Shown: positions 23,275 through 31,929 of the stretch, piece after piece
How positions within the stretch are numbered: the stretch's first letter is position 1
Layout of the letters: every line of letters starts with the position of its first letter
NCBI GenBank assembly: GCA_016706685.1
Contig: JADJJE010000011.1
Coordinates: forward strand, 313,373 to 377,372
Source: Sandaracinaceae bacterium
GTDB taxonomy: Bacteria > Myxococcota_A > Polyangia > Polyangiales > Houyiibacteriaceae
Reading direction: 5' to 3'
DNA: 64,000 nucleotides
Notes under the pieces: model-generated
What the model saw: only the letters and a program-made list of their open reading frames with translations
Database searches by the model: none
What the model was told of the DNA's origin: nothing
Position numbers and translations under genes: made by a program

Positions 23275-23327
23275 TTTTCGCCCCGGCAGGCCCCCCTCGG
23301 CCGCCTCGCGCACGGAGCCCCTCGAGC

Positions 23328-23840
23328 ATGCGACTGTACAGCGGCAAGATTCCCCTCATCGCCGACGAGATCGTCCGGACCCTCGTGAAAGAGGAGATGA
23401 TCGAGACCAGCGCCGCGGAAGAGGTGGTGCTGGACATGGTGGCGGTGCTCAAGGAGTTCTCGCGCCGCGACCGCCAGGTGCTGGACGAGGCCAAGCGCCG
23501 CATGGAGCTGCAGGGGCTCAGCTACTCGATGCTGGGCAAGATCAAGCAGCGCGTGGCGAAGGAGATGTCCTTCCCGGTCCCCGAAGAGGCCCTGCCCTAC
23601 CTGGTGGACCAGCTGCTCAACATGCTGTTCCACAGCAGCCAGGTGGAAGAGGTGTTCGCCGACGACGCAGTCATCCGCAAGGCGCTCGTGCCCATCTTGA
23701 ACGCGCACACCAACGTGGAGAGCGAGCTGGACCGCGAGGTGCGCTCCAAGATCAAGAACCTGGCCGAGGGCACCGCGTCGTTCGAGATCGAGTATCAGCG
23801 CGTCATGGAGCAGATGAAGTCCAAGAAGGGGCTCTCCTGA
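23328..23840 (+). CDS. DUF507 family protein
   Basis: 170 residues from the ATG at 23328, chosen because MRLYSGKIPLIADEIVRTL is the family's typical N-terminus; the frame is open further up with Pro-rich sequence that looks non-coding. The protein is helical and charged (KEFSRRDRQVLDEAKRRM, EVRSKIKNLAEGTASFEIEY) with no signal peptide or membrane segment. DUF507 proteins are conserved in Deltaproteobacteria-type genomes with unknown function. It lies 22 bp upstream of yicC and may be co-transcribed with it and gmk. Confidence 0.8.
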   Translation: MRLYSGKIPLIADEIVRTLVKEEMIETSAAEEVVLDMVAVLKEFSRRDRQVLDEAKRRMELQGLSYSMLGKIKQRVAKEMSFPVPEEALPYLVDQLLNMLFHSSQVEEVFADDAVIRKALVPILNAHTNVESELDREVRSKIKNLAEGTASFEIEYQRVMEQMKSKKGLS

Positions 23841-23862
23841 GCTGAGCGTCGGCCTACGCAGC

Positions 23863-24723
23863 ATGACCGGTTACGGCGCGGGCAAGACGCTCGCTGCCGG
23901 CCGTGAGCTGCAGGTGGAGCTGCGCGCCGTGAATCACCGCTTCCTGGACACGCGCGTGCGCATGCCCAACGCCCTCGGCGGGCTGGTGGGCGTGGTGGAG
24001 GAGGTGCTCAAGAAGCGCTGCGAGCGCGGCCGCATCGAGGCCTACGTGAGCCACGCTCAGGCGCGCACGGACGCCGGCATCGACCTGACCCGCGCCGAGG
24101 CGGCGCTGCGCGCGCTGGCCGCCCTGCGCGACCGTGTGTGCCCCGAGGAGCCGCTGCCCACCGCGCTCCTGGCCGGGCTGCCAGGGCTGTTCGCGGACGA
24201 CGACGCGCTGGACCTCGACGCCGTGCGGGACGCCCTGGTGACGGCCACCGAGCTGGCGTGCGACGCCCTCGAGCAGAGCCGGCTCGTGGAGGGCGCCGAG
24301 CTCCAGCGCGACCTGAGCGCCCTCTTCGCCCAGGTGGACGGGCTGCTCAGCAGCATCGAGGCCGAGCGCCCCGCCCTGGTGGCGCGCCACGAGCAACGCC
24401 TGCGCGAGCGGCTCACGCGCGCCATCGAGGAGCACCAGCTCACCCTGGACACGGCGCGCCTCACCACGGAGGTGGCGATCTTCGTGGACCGCAGCGACGT
24501 GGCCGAAGAGCTCGCCCGCCTGCGCGCCCACGTGGCTCACTTCCAGGCCACGCTGGCCGCCGGTGGCGCCGTGGGACGCAAGCTGGACTTCCTCACCCAG
24601 GAGCTGTTTCGCGAGGCCAACACGCTCGGCACCAAGACCCCCGACGTGACCATCACGCACCTGGTGGTGGAGCTCAAGACCACGCTCGAGCGCATCCGCG
24701 AGCAGGTCCAGAACGCGCTGTAG
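23863..24723 (+). CDS. yicC: YicC family endoribonuclease-like protein
   Basis: 286 residues, full family length. The N-terminus MTGYGAG and ELRAVNHRFLDTRVRMP match the YicC_N domain, and the C-terminal VGRKLDFLTQELFREANTLG plus VVELKTTLERIREQVQN match DUF1732. YicC proteins are reported to be RNA-cleaving enzymes in the stress response. The yicC-gmk order is widely conserved, and gmk follows here after about 50 bp. Confidence 0.93.
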   Translation: MTGYGAGKTLAAGRELQVELRAVNHRFLDTRVRMPNALGGLVGVVEEVLKKRCERGRIEAYVSHAQARTDAGIDLTRAEAALRALAALRDRVCPEEPLPTALLAGLPGLFADDDALDLDAVRDALVTATELACDALEQSRLVEGAELQRDLSALFAQVDGLLSSIEAERPALVARHEQRLRERLTRAIEEHQLTLDTARLTTEVAIFVDRSDVAEELARLRAHVAHFQATLAAGGAVGRKLDFLTQELFREANTLGTKTPDVTITHLVVELKTTLERIREQVQNAL

Positions 24724-24774
24724 TGCGCGCTCCAGCGTTGTTGCGTGTCACAGCCTTGTGCGATAACCACGGCC

Positions 24775-25389
24775 GTGGCTGACGTCCTCCTGCTCATCCT
24801 CAGCTCGCCCTCCGGGGCCGGCAAAACCACCCTCACGCGGCGGCTCTTGAACGACAAGACCATCACGTTCCGCTTCTCGGTGTCGCACACCACGCGGAAG
24901 CCGCGGGCCAACGAGGTGCACGGGCAGGACTACCACTTCACGGACGAGGCCACCTTCCGCGAGATGTCGGGCCAGGGGCTGTTCGCCGAGTGGGCCTACG
25001 TGCACGGCAACTACTACGGCACCTCCGTGGCCGAGATCGAGCGCGCCAAGGGCGAGGGCGCCGGCGTGCTGCTGTTCGACATCGACTACCAGGGCGCGCG
25101 CCAGATCCGCGCCAAGTTCCCCGAAGCCGTGGGCGTGTTCATCCTGCCGCCCTCCATGGAAGAGCTGCGCGCCCGCCTCGAAGGCCGCGGCTCAGAAGAC
25201 GCCGACACCATCAATCGCCGCTTCGCCAAGGCCCAAACCGAGATCGAGCACTACCCGTTCTTCGACTACATCGTGGTCAACAAGGACATCAACGTGGCCG
25301 AGGCCGAGCTGCGCGGCATCATCTATGCGGAGCGCTGCCGGCGGTCGCGGCTGGCGCCAGAGGCCGAGGCGCTGCTGCCGAAGCCGTAG
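24775..25389 (+). CDS. gmk: Guanylate kinase
   Basis: 204 residues from a GTG at 24775, which places the first beta strand (LLLILSSPSGAGKTTLTRRL) at the expected position; another GTG at 24745 would add ten unconserved residues. P-loop SSPSGAGKTT, GMP-binding FSVSHTTRKPRANEVHGQDYHF (in part), FAEWAYVHGNYYGTS and LLFDIDYQGA are all conserved. It converts GMP and ATP to GDP and ADP. Last gene of the DUF507-yicC-gmk run, followed by a repeat-rich gap. Confidence 0.95.
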   Translation: MADVLLLILSSPSGAGKTTLTRRLLNDKTITFRFSVSHTTRKPRANEVHGQDYHFTDEATFREMSGQGLFAEWAYVHGNYYGTSVAEIERAKGEGAGVLLFDIDYQGARQIRAKFPEAVGVFILPPSMEELRARLEGRGSEDADTINRRFAKAQTEIEHYPFFDYIVVNKDINVAEAELRGIIYAERCRRSRLAPEAEALLPKP

Positions 25390-25417
25390 GCGACACTGGT
25401 CCTCCGTTGTCGTGATC

Positions 25418-25530
25418 GTTGTCGGCGACGGCGACGGAGAACCCAATCGCCACCGACCCCGATACCGCTCGTCCTGAACGGCGCCCAGCCCGCGACCCAA
25501 GTGACTCTCATCGTCGCCGTCGCCGACAAC
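25418..25530. repeat. 19-bp perfect inverted repeat of GGCGAC-type sequence
   Basis: GTTGTCGGCGACGGCGACG (25418-25436) recurs as its exact reverse complement at 25512-25530 with 75 bp between. It ends 13 bp before family A element copy 1. The same hexamers (GTTGTC, GGCGAC) form the arrays beside copy 2, so this pair looks like part of the element neighbourhood. No gene is seen in 25390-25543. Confidence 0.8.
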
Positions 25531-25543
25531 GCCCACGTCTATC

Positions 25544-26071
25544 GACTCATCACAAGTTCGTCGGGGCAGTCCGAGGCCGAGTGGATTCTGCAGGTTCCGT
25601 TCTGGGCCTTATTTCAAGGCACTTTTGGCGCCCCGGCTTGAAAAGCCGGGGCAGCGGGTCCTGGGCCTCGCTCCGGGGACAAGTCCTCCCTCCGAGGGAG
25701 GACTCAGCTTGGGTGGACTAGAGGAGCTCGAGGTGGCTGGCTGTGGAGGGTTTGAGGCCCGTCGAGGCCTCGAAGGCCTCATGGTTGGTCGTGACTTGCC
25801 AAACCCACCCGCCTTGGAACGACTACTCGATGAGTAGGCAGCTCGGATCTCGCCCAGCAGATGATCTCGAGGCTCAACACTTTACCAGCTTCCGAGGCTG
25901 AGTCCTCCCTTGGAGGGAGGACTTGTCCCCGAAGCGAGGCGAAGGTCCCGCTGCCCCGGCTTTCAAGCCGGGGCGCCCAAGTGCCTTGACACAAGCCGCT
26001 TCCGGCCCAGCGAGAGTCGGCCAGGGTCCTTGGGACGGCTCCGGTGACCATGGCCGAACTTGTGATGAGTC
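25544..26071 (+). mobile_element. Family A palindromic element, copy 1
   Basis: 528 bp bounded by perfect 17-bp terminal inverted repeats, GACTCATCACAAGTTCG at the left and its complement at 26055-26071. With flanking bases (GTCTATC and GTTAGAC) the match extends to 24 bp with one mismatch. Inside are four perfect hairpins in mirror order: A (25630-25652, stem GCCCCGGCTT), B (25682-25704, stem AGTCCTCCCT), B' (25901-25923, same stem) and A' (25953-25974, stem GCCCCGGCTT). The core includes a CGAGGCCTCGAAGGCCTC segment. No transposase is encoded, so a non-autonomous MITE-like element is the best description. About 98% identical by eye to copy 3. Its outer right flank (CCCACGTCCACGTCCACGTGG) runs to the radA stop codon. 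Confidence 0.85.
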
Positions 26072-26101
26072 GTTAGACGCCCACGTCCACGTCCACGTGG
26101 G

Positions 26102-27478
26102 TTACCCCAGCGCGGCCTCGATGGCCGCCTCGAGCGTGCGCACCGCCACGATCTCCACCCCAGCGCGCTCGGCCGGCAGCAGCCGCTCGGCGTTCAACGC
26201 CGGCATGATCACCCGGCGGAAGCCCAGCTTGCGGGCCTCGGCCACGCGCTGGGCGGCCAGCTGCACGGCGCGGATCTCCCCGGCCAGGCCAATCTCGCCG
26301 AAGATGGCGAAGTCCCCCGGCACGGGCCGGTCACGGAAGCTGCTGACGGTAGCCACGGCCAAGGCCAAGTCGAGGGCGCGCTCGTCCACGCGCACGCCGC
26401 CGGCGATGCTGGCAAAGACATCGCGGTCGAGCACGTGCAGGCCGGCGCGGCGCTCGAGCACGGCCAGCAGGATGGCCAGGCGGTTGGCGTCCACGCCGGA
26501 GGCCACGCGGCGCGGGGCGCCGTAGGCGGCGGGGGCCACCAGCGCTTGCACCTCCACCAGCAAGGGCCGGCTGCCCTCGGCGGTGGGCACGATGACCGAG
26601 CCCGACGCGTTGGACGAGCGCTCTGCCAGGAACAGCGCGCTCGGGTCCGGCACCTCGCGCAGGCCCTCTTCCACCATCTCGAAGACGCCCACCTCGTTGG
26701 CGGCGCCGAAGCGGTTCTTGGTGGCGCGGATGATGCGGAACGCGTGGCTGCGGTCGCCCTCGAACGAGAGCACGGTGTCCACCAAGTGCTCCAGCAGCTT
26801 GGGCCCTGCGATGGCGCCGTCTTTGGTGACGTGACCGATCAGGATGAGGCTGATGCCCTCTTGCTTGGCCAGCTCCACCAGCCGCGCGGTGACCTCGCGC
26901 AGCTGCGTGACGCTGCCCGCCGACGAGCCCAGCTCCGTGGAGCGCAGCACCTGGATGGAGTCGATGACGGCCACCACCGGGCGGTCGCGCCGCAGCGCAG
27001 CCTCGGACTCCTCGAGCTCCGTGGTGGCCAGGATGTGGATCTCGTCCACGCCCGGGATGCCCAGGCGCCGGGCGCGCAGGGCCACCTGGGCGGCGGACTC
27101 CTCGCCGGTGATGTAGAGCGCGCTGTGCCCTTGGGCAGCGAGCGCCGCGAACGCCTGCATCACCAGGGTGGACTTGCCGATGCCCGGCTCGCCGCCCAGC
27201 AGCACCACGCCGCCCGCCACTGGACCGCCGCCGAGGGCCCGGTCGAACTCCGAGATGCCCGTGGGGATGCGCCGCGCGTCGTCCGCCTGGATGTCCTTGA
27301 GCTTGCGCGGGCGCGCCTTCTCGGTGCCGCCCACGGGGCTGCGGGCCGCCGTGGGCGCCACCCGCTCTTCCTCGAGGGTGTTCCACTCGCCGCAGCCCAG
27401 GCAGCGGCCCATCCAGCGTGACGCCGTGTGCCCGCAGGCGCGGCACACGAACGCAGTCTTGATCGAAGGTTTCTTCAC
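26102..27478 (-). CDS. radA: DNA repair protein RadA
   Basis: 458 residues from a GTG at 27478; this start puts the zinc finger (CRACG ... CLGCGEW) at the N-terminus as in the family, while the open frame up to 27532 adds unconserved sequence. The RecA-like core has Walker A GGEPGIGKST near residue 100, Walker B VAVIDSIQVL and the RadA-specific TKNRFGAANEVG near 253. The C-terminal Lon-protease-like domain (about 290-458) is present. RadA promotes branch migration in recombinational repair. The gene ends directly against family A copy 1. Confidence 0.95.
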   Translation of the reverse strand: MKKPSIKTAFVCRACGHTASRWMGRCLGCGEWNTLEEERVAPTAARSPVGGTEKARPRKLKDIQADDARRIPTGISEFDRALGGGPVAGGVVLLGGEPGIGKSTLVMQAFAALAAQGHSALYITGEESAAQVALRARRLGIPGVDEIHILATTELEESEAALRRDRPVVAVIDSIQVLRSTELGSSAGSVTQLREVTARLVELAKQEGISLILIGHVTKDGAIAGPKLLEHLVDTVLSFEGDRSHAFRIIRATKNRFGAANEVGVFEMVEEGLREVPDPSALFLAERSSNASGSVIVPTAEGSRPLLVEVQALVAPAAYGAPRRVASGVDANRLAILLAVLERRAGLHVLDRDVFASIAGGVRVDERALDLALAVATVSSFRDRPVPGDFAIFGEIGLAGEIRAVQLAAQRVAEARKLGFRRVIMPALNAERLLPAERAGVEIVAVRTLEAAIEAALG

Positions 27479-27562
27479 GAGCGGCTTGTCGACGCGAGCG
27501 GGCGAGAGTTGCGTGCAGCGCTGCAAGCCCACTGGGCGAGAGCGCGCACGCGGGACTCTGCG

Positions 27563-28168
27563 TCAGCTCTCGCTGTTGTCCACCGTGACGGCGCCCGGCT
27601 CCGAGCCGCCCTCGTCCGCCGTGACGGCCTCGGAGTCGGCGCTCTCGGCGGACGCTTCAGGCGCCTCTTCAGCGGCAGCAGCGGCTGCCACACGAGCCGC
27701 ATGCGAGGCGTCGAGGCGCTCGGTCAGGATCTTGCGCAGGGCCGACAGGTCGAAGCGCGCCGGGCGCTCGTCCTGGCCCATCTTCGCCACCTCTTCCACG
27801 ATCTGGTCGGCGTGCCAGCGGGGCCGCTCCGGCACGGCCAGGCGCTCACCCAGCTCGGCCAGGGCCACCTTCTCCTCGTCGGAGATGTCGCCGTCGAGGC
27901 GCGTCATCCACGAGGCCACGGCGTAGACGAACAGGCGGTCCGCCTTGGTCATCTTCGAGCGGTCGATGACGTCGAGCGCCACGGGCTCCTTGCAGGCCGC
28001 CTCGATCTCGGCGATCTCGTCCAGCTCCAGCCCCACCTCCACGGCGGCGCTCACGATGGCGTCGGCCTCGTTGGGGTCCAGGTGGCCGTCGGCCCAGCCG
28101 ATGGCAGCCAGGGCCAGGAACACATCCCGACCCATGGCCGGCGCCTCTGCGTTTTCCGCTTCGCTCAT
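27563..28168 (-). CDS. TerB-like helical protein
   Basis: 201 residues from the ATG at 28168. Residues about 15-135 form a TerB-like helical domain with the acidic repeats GWADGHLDPNEADAIVSAA and TRLDGDISDEEKVALAELG, the pattern of metal-binding helices in TerB/tellurite-resistance proteins. The last ~60 residues are Ala/Glu/Ser-rich and probably disordered. No signal peptide. No other ter genes are near, so a tellurite role is not implied. It lies 84 bp upstream of radA on the same strand. Confidence 0.7.
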   Translation of the reverse strand: MSEAENAEAPAMGRDVFLALAAIGWADGHLDPNEADAIVSAAVEVGLELDEIAEIEAACKEPVALDVIDRSKMTKADRLFVYAVASWMTRLDGDISDEEKVALAELGERLAVPERPRWHADQIVEEVAKMGQDERPARFDLSALRKILTERLDASHAARVAAAAAAEEAPEASAESADSEAVTADEGGSEPGAVTVDNSES

Positions 28169-28240
28169 GTCTGTGGCTTCCTCACGGTCCGGCAAGTTCG
28201 GACCAGCGCCGTTGTACCACAGGCCGCGCCGCGGAAGGCG

Positions 28241-30182
28241 TCAGTACTCGACGCCCAGCACCAGGCGCAGGGTCTGCGCGTTGCCCACGCCGAGGCCCGT
28301 CTCCTTGAGGCCCGCCATGGGGAACAAGATGCCGTAGTGGAACGCGGCGTAGAAGCCGTCGGTGAGGCCCGGACCGTCTTCGCTGCGGTAGTACACCGAG
28401 GCGTTCAGCTCGAGGCCGAGGGTGTTGGCCCCGCGGTCGCCGTACTCGCGGATCTGCGAGTTGCGGTTGGCGCGGCTGTAAATGACGTCCACGCGTGCGC
28501 CGAGGCGCTGGCCGAAGGCGGTACGCACGATGTCGTAGGAGAGGCCGGGGCGCAGGTACCACACGCCGCCCACGTTCCCGAGGATGTTGCGGAACAGGAT
28601 GAGGTCGATGCGGTAGTTCGGGTGGAAGCCGAAGTGCGTGAGCTGGTCGTTGCCGTCCTCCTGCCGGTACGTGTTCTCGCGGCCGGAGATGCCGCGCACC
28701 TGCGAGTCGCCCGTGCCGAGGCCCGTGTCCACGTAGATGCCGAGGGCGTCGTCCAGCAGGCGGTACTCACCCTGGAAGGCGAAGCCGAACGAGAGGATGC
28801 GGTAGTCATCGTCGTCGTCCGTGCTGTTCGTGATGTTGCCAATGCTGCCGATGTTGAGCGCAGCCTCGAGCTCGAGCCGCAGGTCGCCCCACATGAACTG
28901 CGCCCAGACGTCCGGGGTGGCCTGACGCGCGTTGCGGCGCACCAAGTCCACCAGAGGCGCGCCGGCGTCCACGGTGCTGAGTTCGATGGCCTCGGACGAG
29001 AGACGCTGCGTGCGGTAGAGGAAGTAGATGCCCGCGTTCAGCACCCAGTCCCCGTTGGCGAGGCGCTCTTCCTGCTCTTCCTCGCTGAGGCGGTATGCCG
29101 CGAGGAACGAGAACTGGCGGATGTCGTCCGCGCCCGTGAAGTCGAACGGCACGGCGCGCAGGCTCGTGAGGGGGCTCATCACGATGCCCTCGCCCGCAAA
29201 GTCGTACGAAGCGCCAAAGAACAGGTCGCTGTAGCGCGTGATGGCCTGGACGCGGTCGATCTCCGAGGAGTAGTCGTCGTCGAGCCCGTCGCCCGCGTTG
29301 TAGAGCATCCCGAGGCCCCACTCGTGCGCCATGCGGCCGAAGCGAAGCTGACCGAGCGCGCGGTTGGTGACCTCGGCCCATGCACGGCGGACATAGATGC
29401 TGTCGCGGAAGGCATCCCCCGCGGACGTGGAGCTGACCCCACCCGAACCCATGTCGATGGTGTCTTCGAGGTCTTCCTCGGAACCGACCGCGACGCGGTC
29501 GGGCGAGCTGCCGAGGGTCACGTTGTCGAGCACGTCGATGGTCATGTGCACGCGCACGTCGTCGGACAGCGCCAAGGTGGGCTGGAGGCGAACGCGCATG
29601 TTGGCGCCGCGGATGCGGTCACCTCTGCCGCAGGTCGACGTCCCTTCACGGCAGTCACCGATGACGCTGGCCTCACTGCCCCCGGCACCCACAGCGAGAA
29701 CGGCCAGTCGTTCCGGTGGTCCAGGAAGAAGTTGTCCATCAGCTCGCCGCGCACGCGCAGGTAGCCGTGCAGGCTCAGCACGCTCTGAGGAGAGGTCCAT
29801 GCCGCACGCGTGGGATCGCTGCTGGGAGCGGCGCCATCGAGCAGCGACTGGTCGTCGCCCGGGGCCGCCTCGTCCAGGGGATCGCCCTCGGGGGCCGTGC
29901 CGGCTCTTCCTCCTCATCGAGCGGACCCGGGTCCAGCTCCTCCTCCTCGTCGAGCTCCTCTTCGTCGAGTTCTTCCTCGTCGACGGCGGGCTCCTCCTCC
30001 TCCTCCCACTCCTCCTCTTCCTCGTCCCACTCTTCTTCGTCTTCCAGCTCCTCCTCGTCCTCGAGGTCGTCAGCGGGGTCCGCCAAGCGAGGGGCAGGGG
30101 TGCGTTGCGCCAAGCTCACGCTGGCCGGGGCGGCGACGAGCGCGAGAGTAGTGACGATGGACAGCAGGGTATGGCGTCGCAT
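28241..30182 (-). CDS. TIGR04551-like outer membrane protein (two apparent frameshifts)
   Basis: Three overlapping frames read as one gene of about 647 residues. It starts with a signal peptide (LLSIVTTLALVAAPASVSLA) and a very acidic Glu/Asp linker, continues with SLHGYLRVRGELMDNFFLDH, then a long beta-rich domain (RLQPTLALSDDVRVHMTIDV, FGRMAHEWGLGMLYNAGDG, VWYLRPGLSYDIVRTAFGQR) ending in tyrosine, as outer-membrane barrels often do. The frames join if one base is restored in each of two five-base G/C runs, at 29890-29894 and 29679-29683. The order of features fits the myxobacterial family TIGR04551, predicted to be porin-like. Function unknown. The acidic linker after the signal peptide resembles the one in BamA of this window. 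Confidence 0.75.
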
Positions 30183-30276
30183 AGGGTGCCCGCACGTAGC
30201 ATGCTGACTCCGAGCCGGTCAATCCCGGGCCCCATCGGTTGACCGCGCGCGGGACCTGGTGCAAGTCGCTGCGATC

Positions 30277-31929
30277 ATGGCACCCGGTACCCTTCGCTTC
30301 ATTCCCCTCGGCGGCCTCGGTGAGATCGGCATGAACTGCATGGTCATCGAGTGCGAGGGGCGCGCGGTGGTCCTGGACTGCGGCGTCACGTTCCCCTCGA
30401 AGGAGCCGGGCGTGGACATCATCCACCCCGACTTCGGGTACATCGAGACCATTCGGGACCGGCTGGACGCCGTGCTGATCACGCACGCCCACGAGGACCA
30501 CATCGGCGCCCTGCCCTTCCTGCTGCCGTTGATCCCCAGGGTCCCCGTCTACGGACCGCCCTACGCGCTTCGTCATATTGCGCGGCGCCTCGAGGAGCAC
30601 GGCCAGAAGGCCGACCTGCGCCCCACCCGGGCCGGCCAGTCGTTCGGCGTGGGCCCCTTCGAGGTGGAGCCCCTGCGGGTGAACCACTCCATCCCGGACG
30701 CCACCGGGCTGATTCTGCGCACCCCGGCCGGCGTGGTGGTGCACAGCGGGGACTTCAAGATCGAGCGCGACCCGGTGGACAACCTGGCCTTCGACGCCGA
30801 GCGCCTGCGCCGGGCGGGCGACGCGGGCGTGCGGCTGCTGCTGAGCGACTCCACCAACGTGGACGTGGAAGGCCGCGCCGGCGAAGAGCGCGAGGTGGTG
30901 AACGCGCTCGACGAGATCGTGCGGGATGCCAAGCAGCGCGTCTGCGTGGCGGTCTTCGCCAGTAACGTGCACCGCCTGAACGCGGTCATCCGGGCCGCCA
31001 AGAAGCACCGCCGCAAGATCTGCCTGCTGGGGCGCAGCTTGGACAACCACGCCGCCATCTCGCGCGAGCTGGGCTTCATTCCGCCGGCCGACGCGCTGTT
31101 CGTCTCTGCCGAGATGGCGCGCTCGGTGCCACGCAGCGAGCTCGTCGTGGTGGCCACCGGCACGCAGGGCGAGGCCGCCGCCGCGCTGGGCCGCATCGCG
31201 CGGGGCGACCATCGGCACCTCACGCTCGAGGCGGGCGACCAGGTGGTGCTGAGCTCACGCGTGATCCCGGGCCACGAGCAGAGCGTGTTCGACCTGATCA
31301 ACAGCCTCGAGCGCCAGGGCGTCATCGTGCACCACCGGCGCAGCCACAAGGGCGTGCACGTGTCGGGGCACGCCTGCCGCGAGGAGCAGCGCGAGCTGCT
31401 GGACCTGGTGCGGCCGCGCGCGTTCCTGCCGGTGCACGGCACGCGCTATCACCTGCGCCTGCATGCCGAGCTGGCCCAGGCCGCGGGCGTGCAAGAGACG
31501 CTGGTGGTGGAGAACGGCAGCATCGCCGAGCTGGACGCCGAGGGCTTCCGCGAGGCCGGCCACGTGCGCTCGGGCCGCGTGTACCGCGAGCGCGGGCGCG
31601 CCGTGGACCCCGCCGTGTTGAGCGACCGCGAGCTGATGGCGTCGCTCGGCCTGGTGCTGGCCAGCCTGCCGGTGGGCGACGACGGCGAGCTGCTCGGGCC
31701 GCCGAAGGTGGTCTCGCGAGGCCTGTATGCGCACGGCGACAAGGCAGGAGACGCCATGATGCTGCGCGCGGCCCGCTTCGTGGACGACGAGATCGAGCGC
31801 TACGACGCCGTCGGCATCGAGGCCCTCGAAGACCAGGCGAGGCGCTCCCTGAAGCGCTTCTTCAACCGTGAGCTGGGCAAGAAGCCCTTGGTGATGGCCA
31901 CCGCGGTGGCCGTGGAGCTGGAAGCGTGA
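30277..31929 (+). CDS. rnj: Ribonuclease J
   Basis: 550 residues from the ATG at 30277. The metallo-beta-lactamase fold is clear: FIPLGGLGEIGMNCMVIE, VLDCGVTFP, the metal motif THAHEDHIGALP near residue 70, VNHSIPDATG, HSGDFKIE and LLSDSTNV. The beta-CASP part has GTQGE and SGHACREEQ, and the C-terminal domain starts near residue 440. RNase J is an endo- and 5'-3' exoribonuclease in mRNA decay and rRNA maturation. It is divergent from the TIGR04551-like gene and overlaps the next gene by one base (TGATG). Confidence 0.93.
   Translation: MAPGTLRFIPLGGLGEIGMNCMVIECEGRAVVLDCGVTFPSKEPGVDIIHPDFGYIETIRDRLDAVLITHAHEDHIGALPFLLPLIPRVPVYGPPYALRHIARRLEEHGQKADLRPTRAGQSFGVGPFEVEPLRVNHSIPDATGLILRTPAGVVVHSGDFKIERDPVDNLAFDAERLRRAGDAGVRLLLSDSTNVDVEGRAGEEREVVNALDEIVRDAKQRVCVAVFASNVHRLNAVIRAAKKHRRKICLLGRSLDNHAAISRELGFIPPADALFVSAEMARSVPRSELVVVATGTQGEAAAALGRIARGDHRHLTLEAGDQVVLSSRVIPGHEQSVFDLINSLERQGVIVHHRRSHKGVHVSGHACREEQRELLDLVRPRAFLPVHGTRYHLRLHAELAQAAGVQETLVVENGSIAELDAEGFREAGHVRSGRVYRERGRAVDPAVLSDRELMASLGLVLASLPVGDDGELLGPPKVVSRGLYAHGDKAGDAMMLRAARFVDDEIERYDAVGIEALEDQARRSLKRFFNRELGKKPLVMATAVAVELEA

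Noticed and set aside
25779..26051. 90-codon frame inside family A elements, conserved in copies 1 and 3
   Set aside because: The frame runs straight through the hairpins; conservation is of DNA as a whole rather than of codons, and copy 2 does not keep its ends.
27563..28168. Tellurite resistance locus
   Set aside because: Only a single TerB-like domain; no terC, terD or terZ. The fold is widespread without tellurite function.
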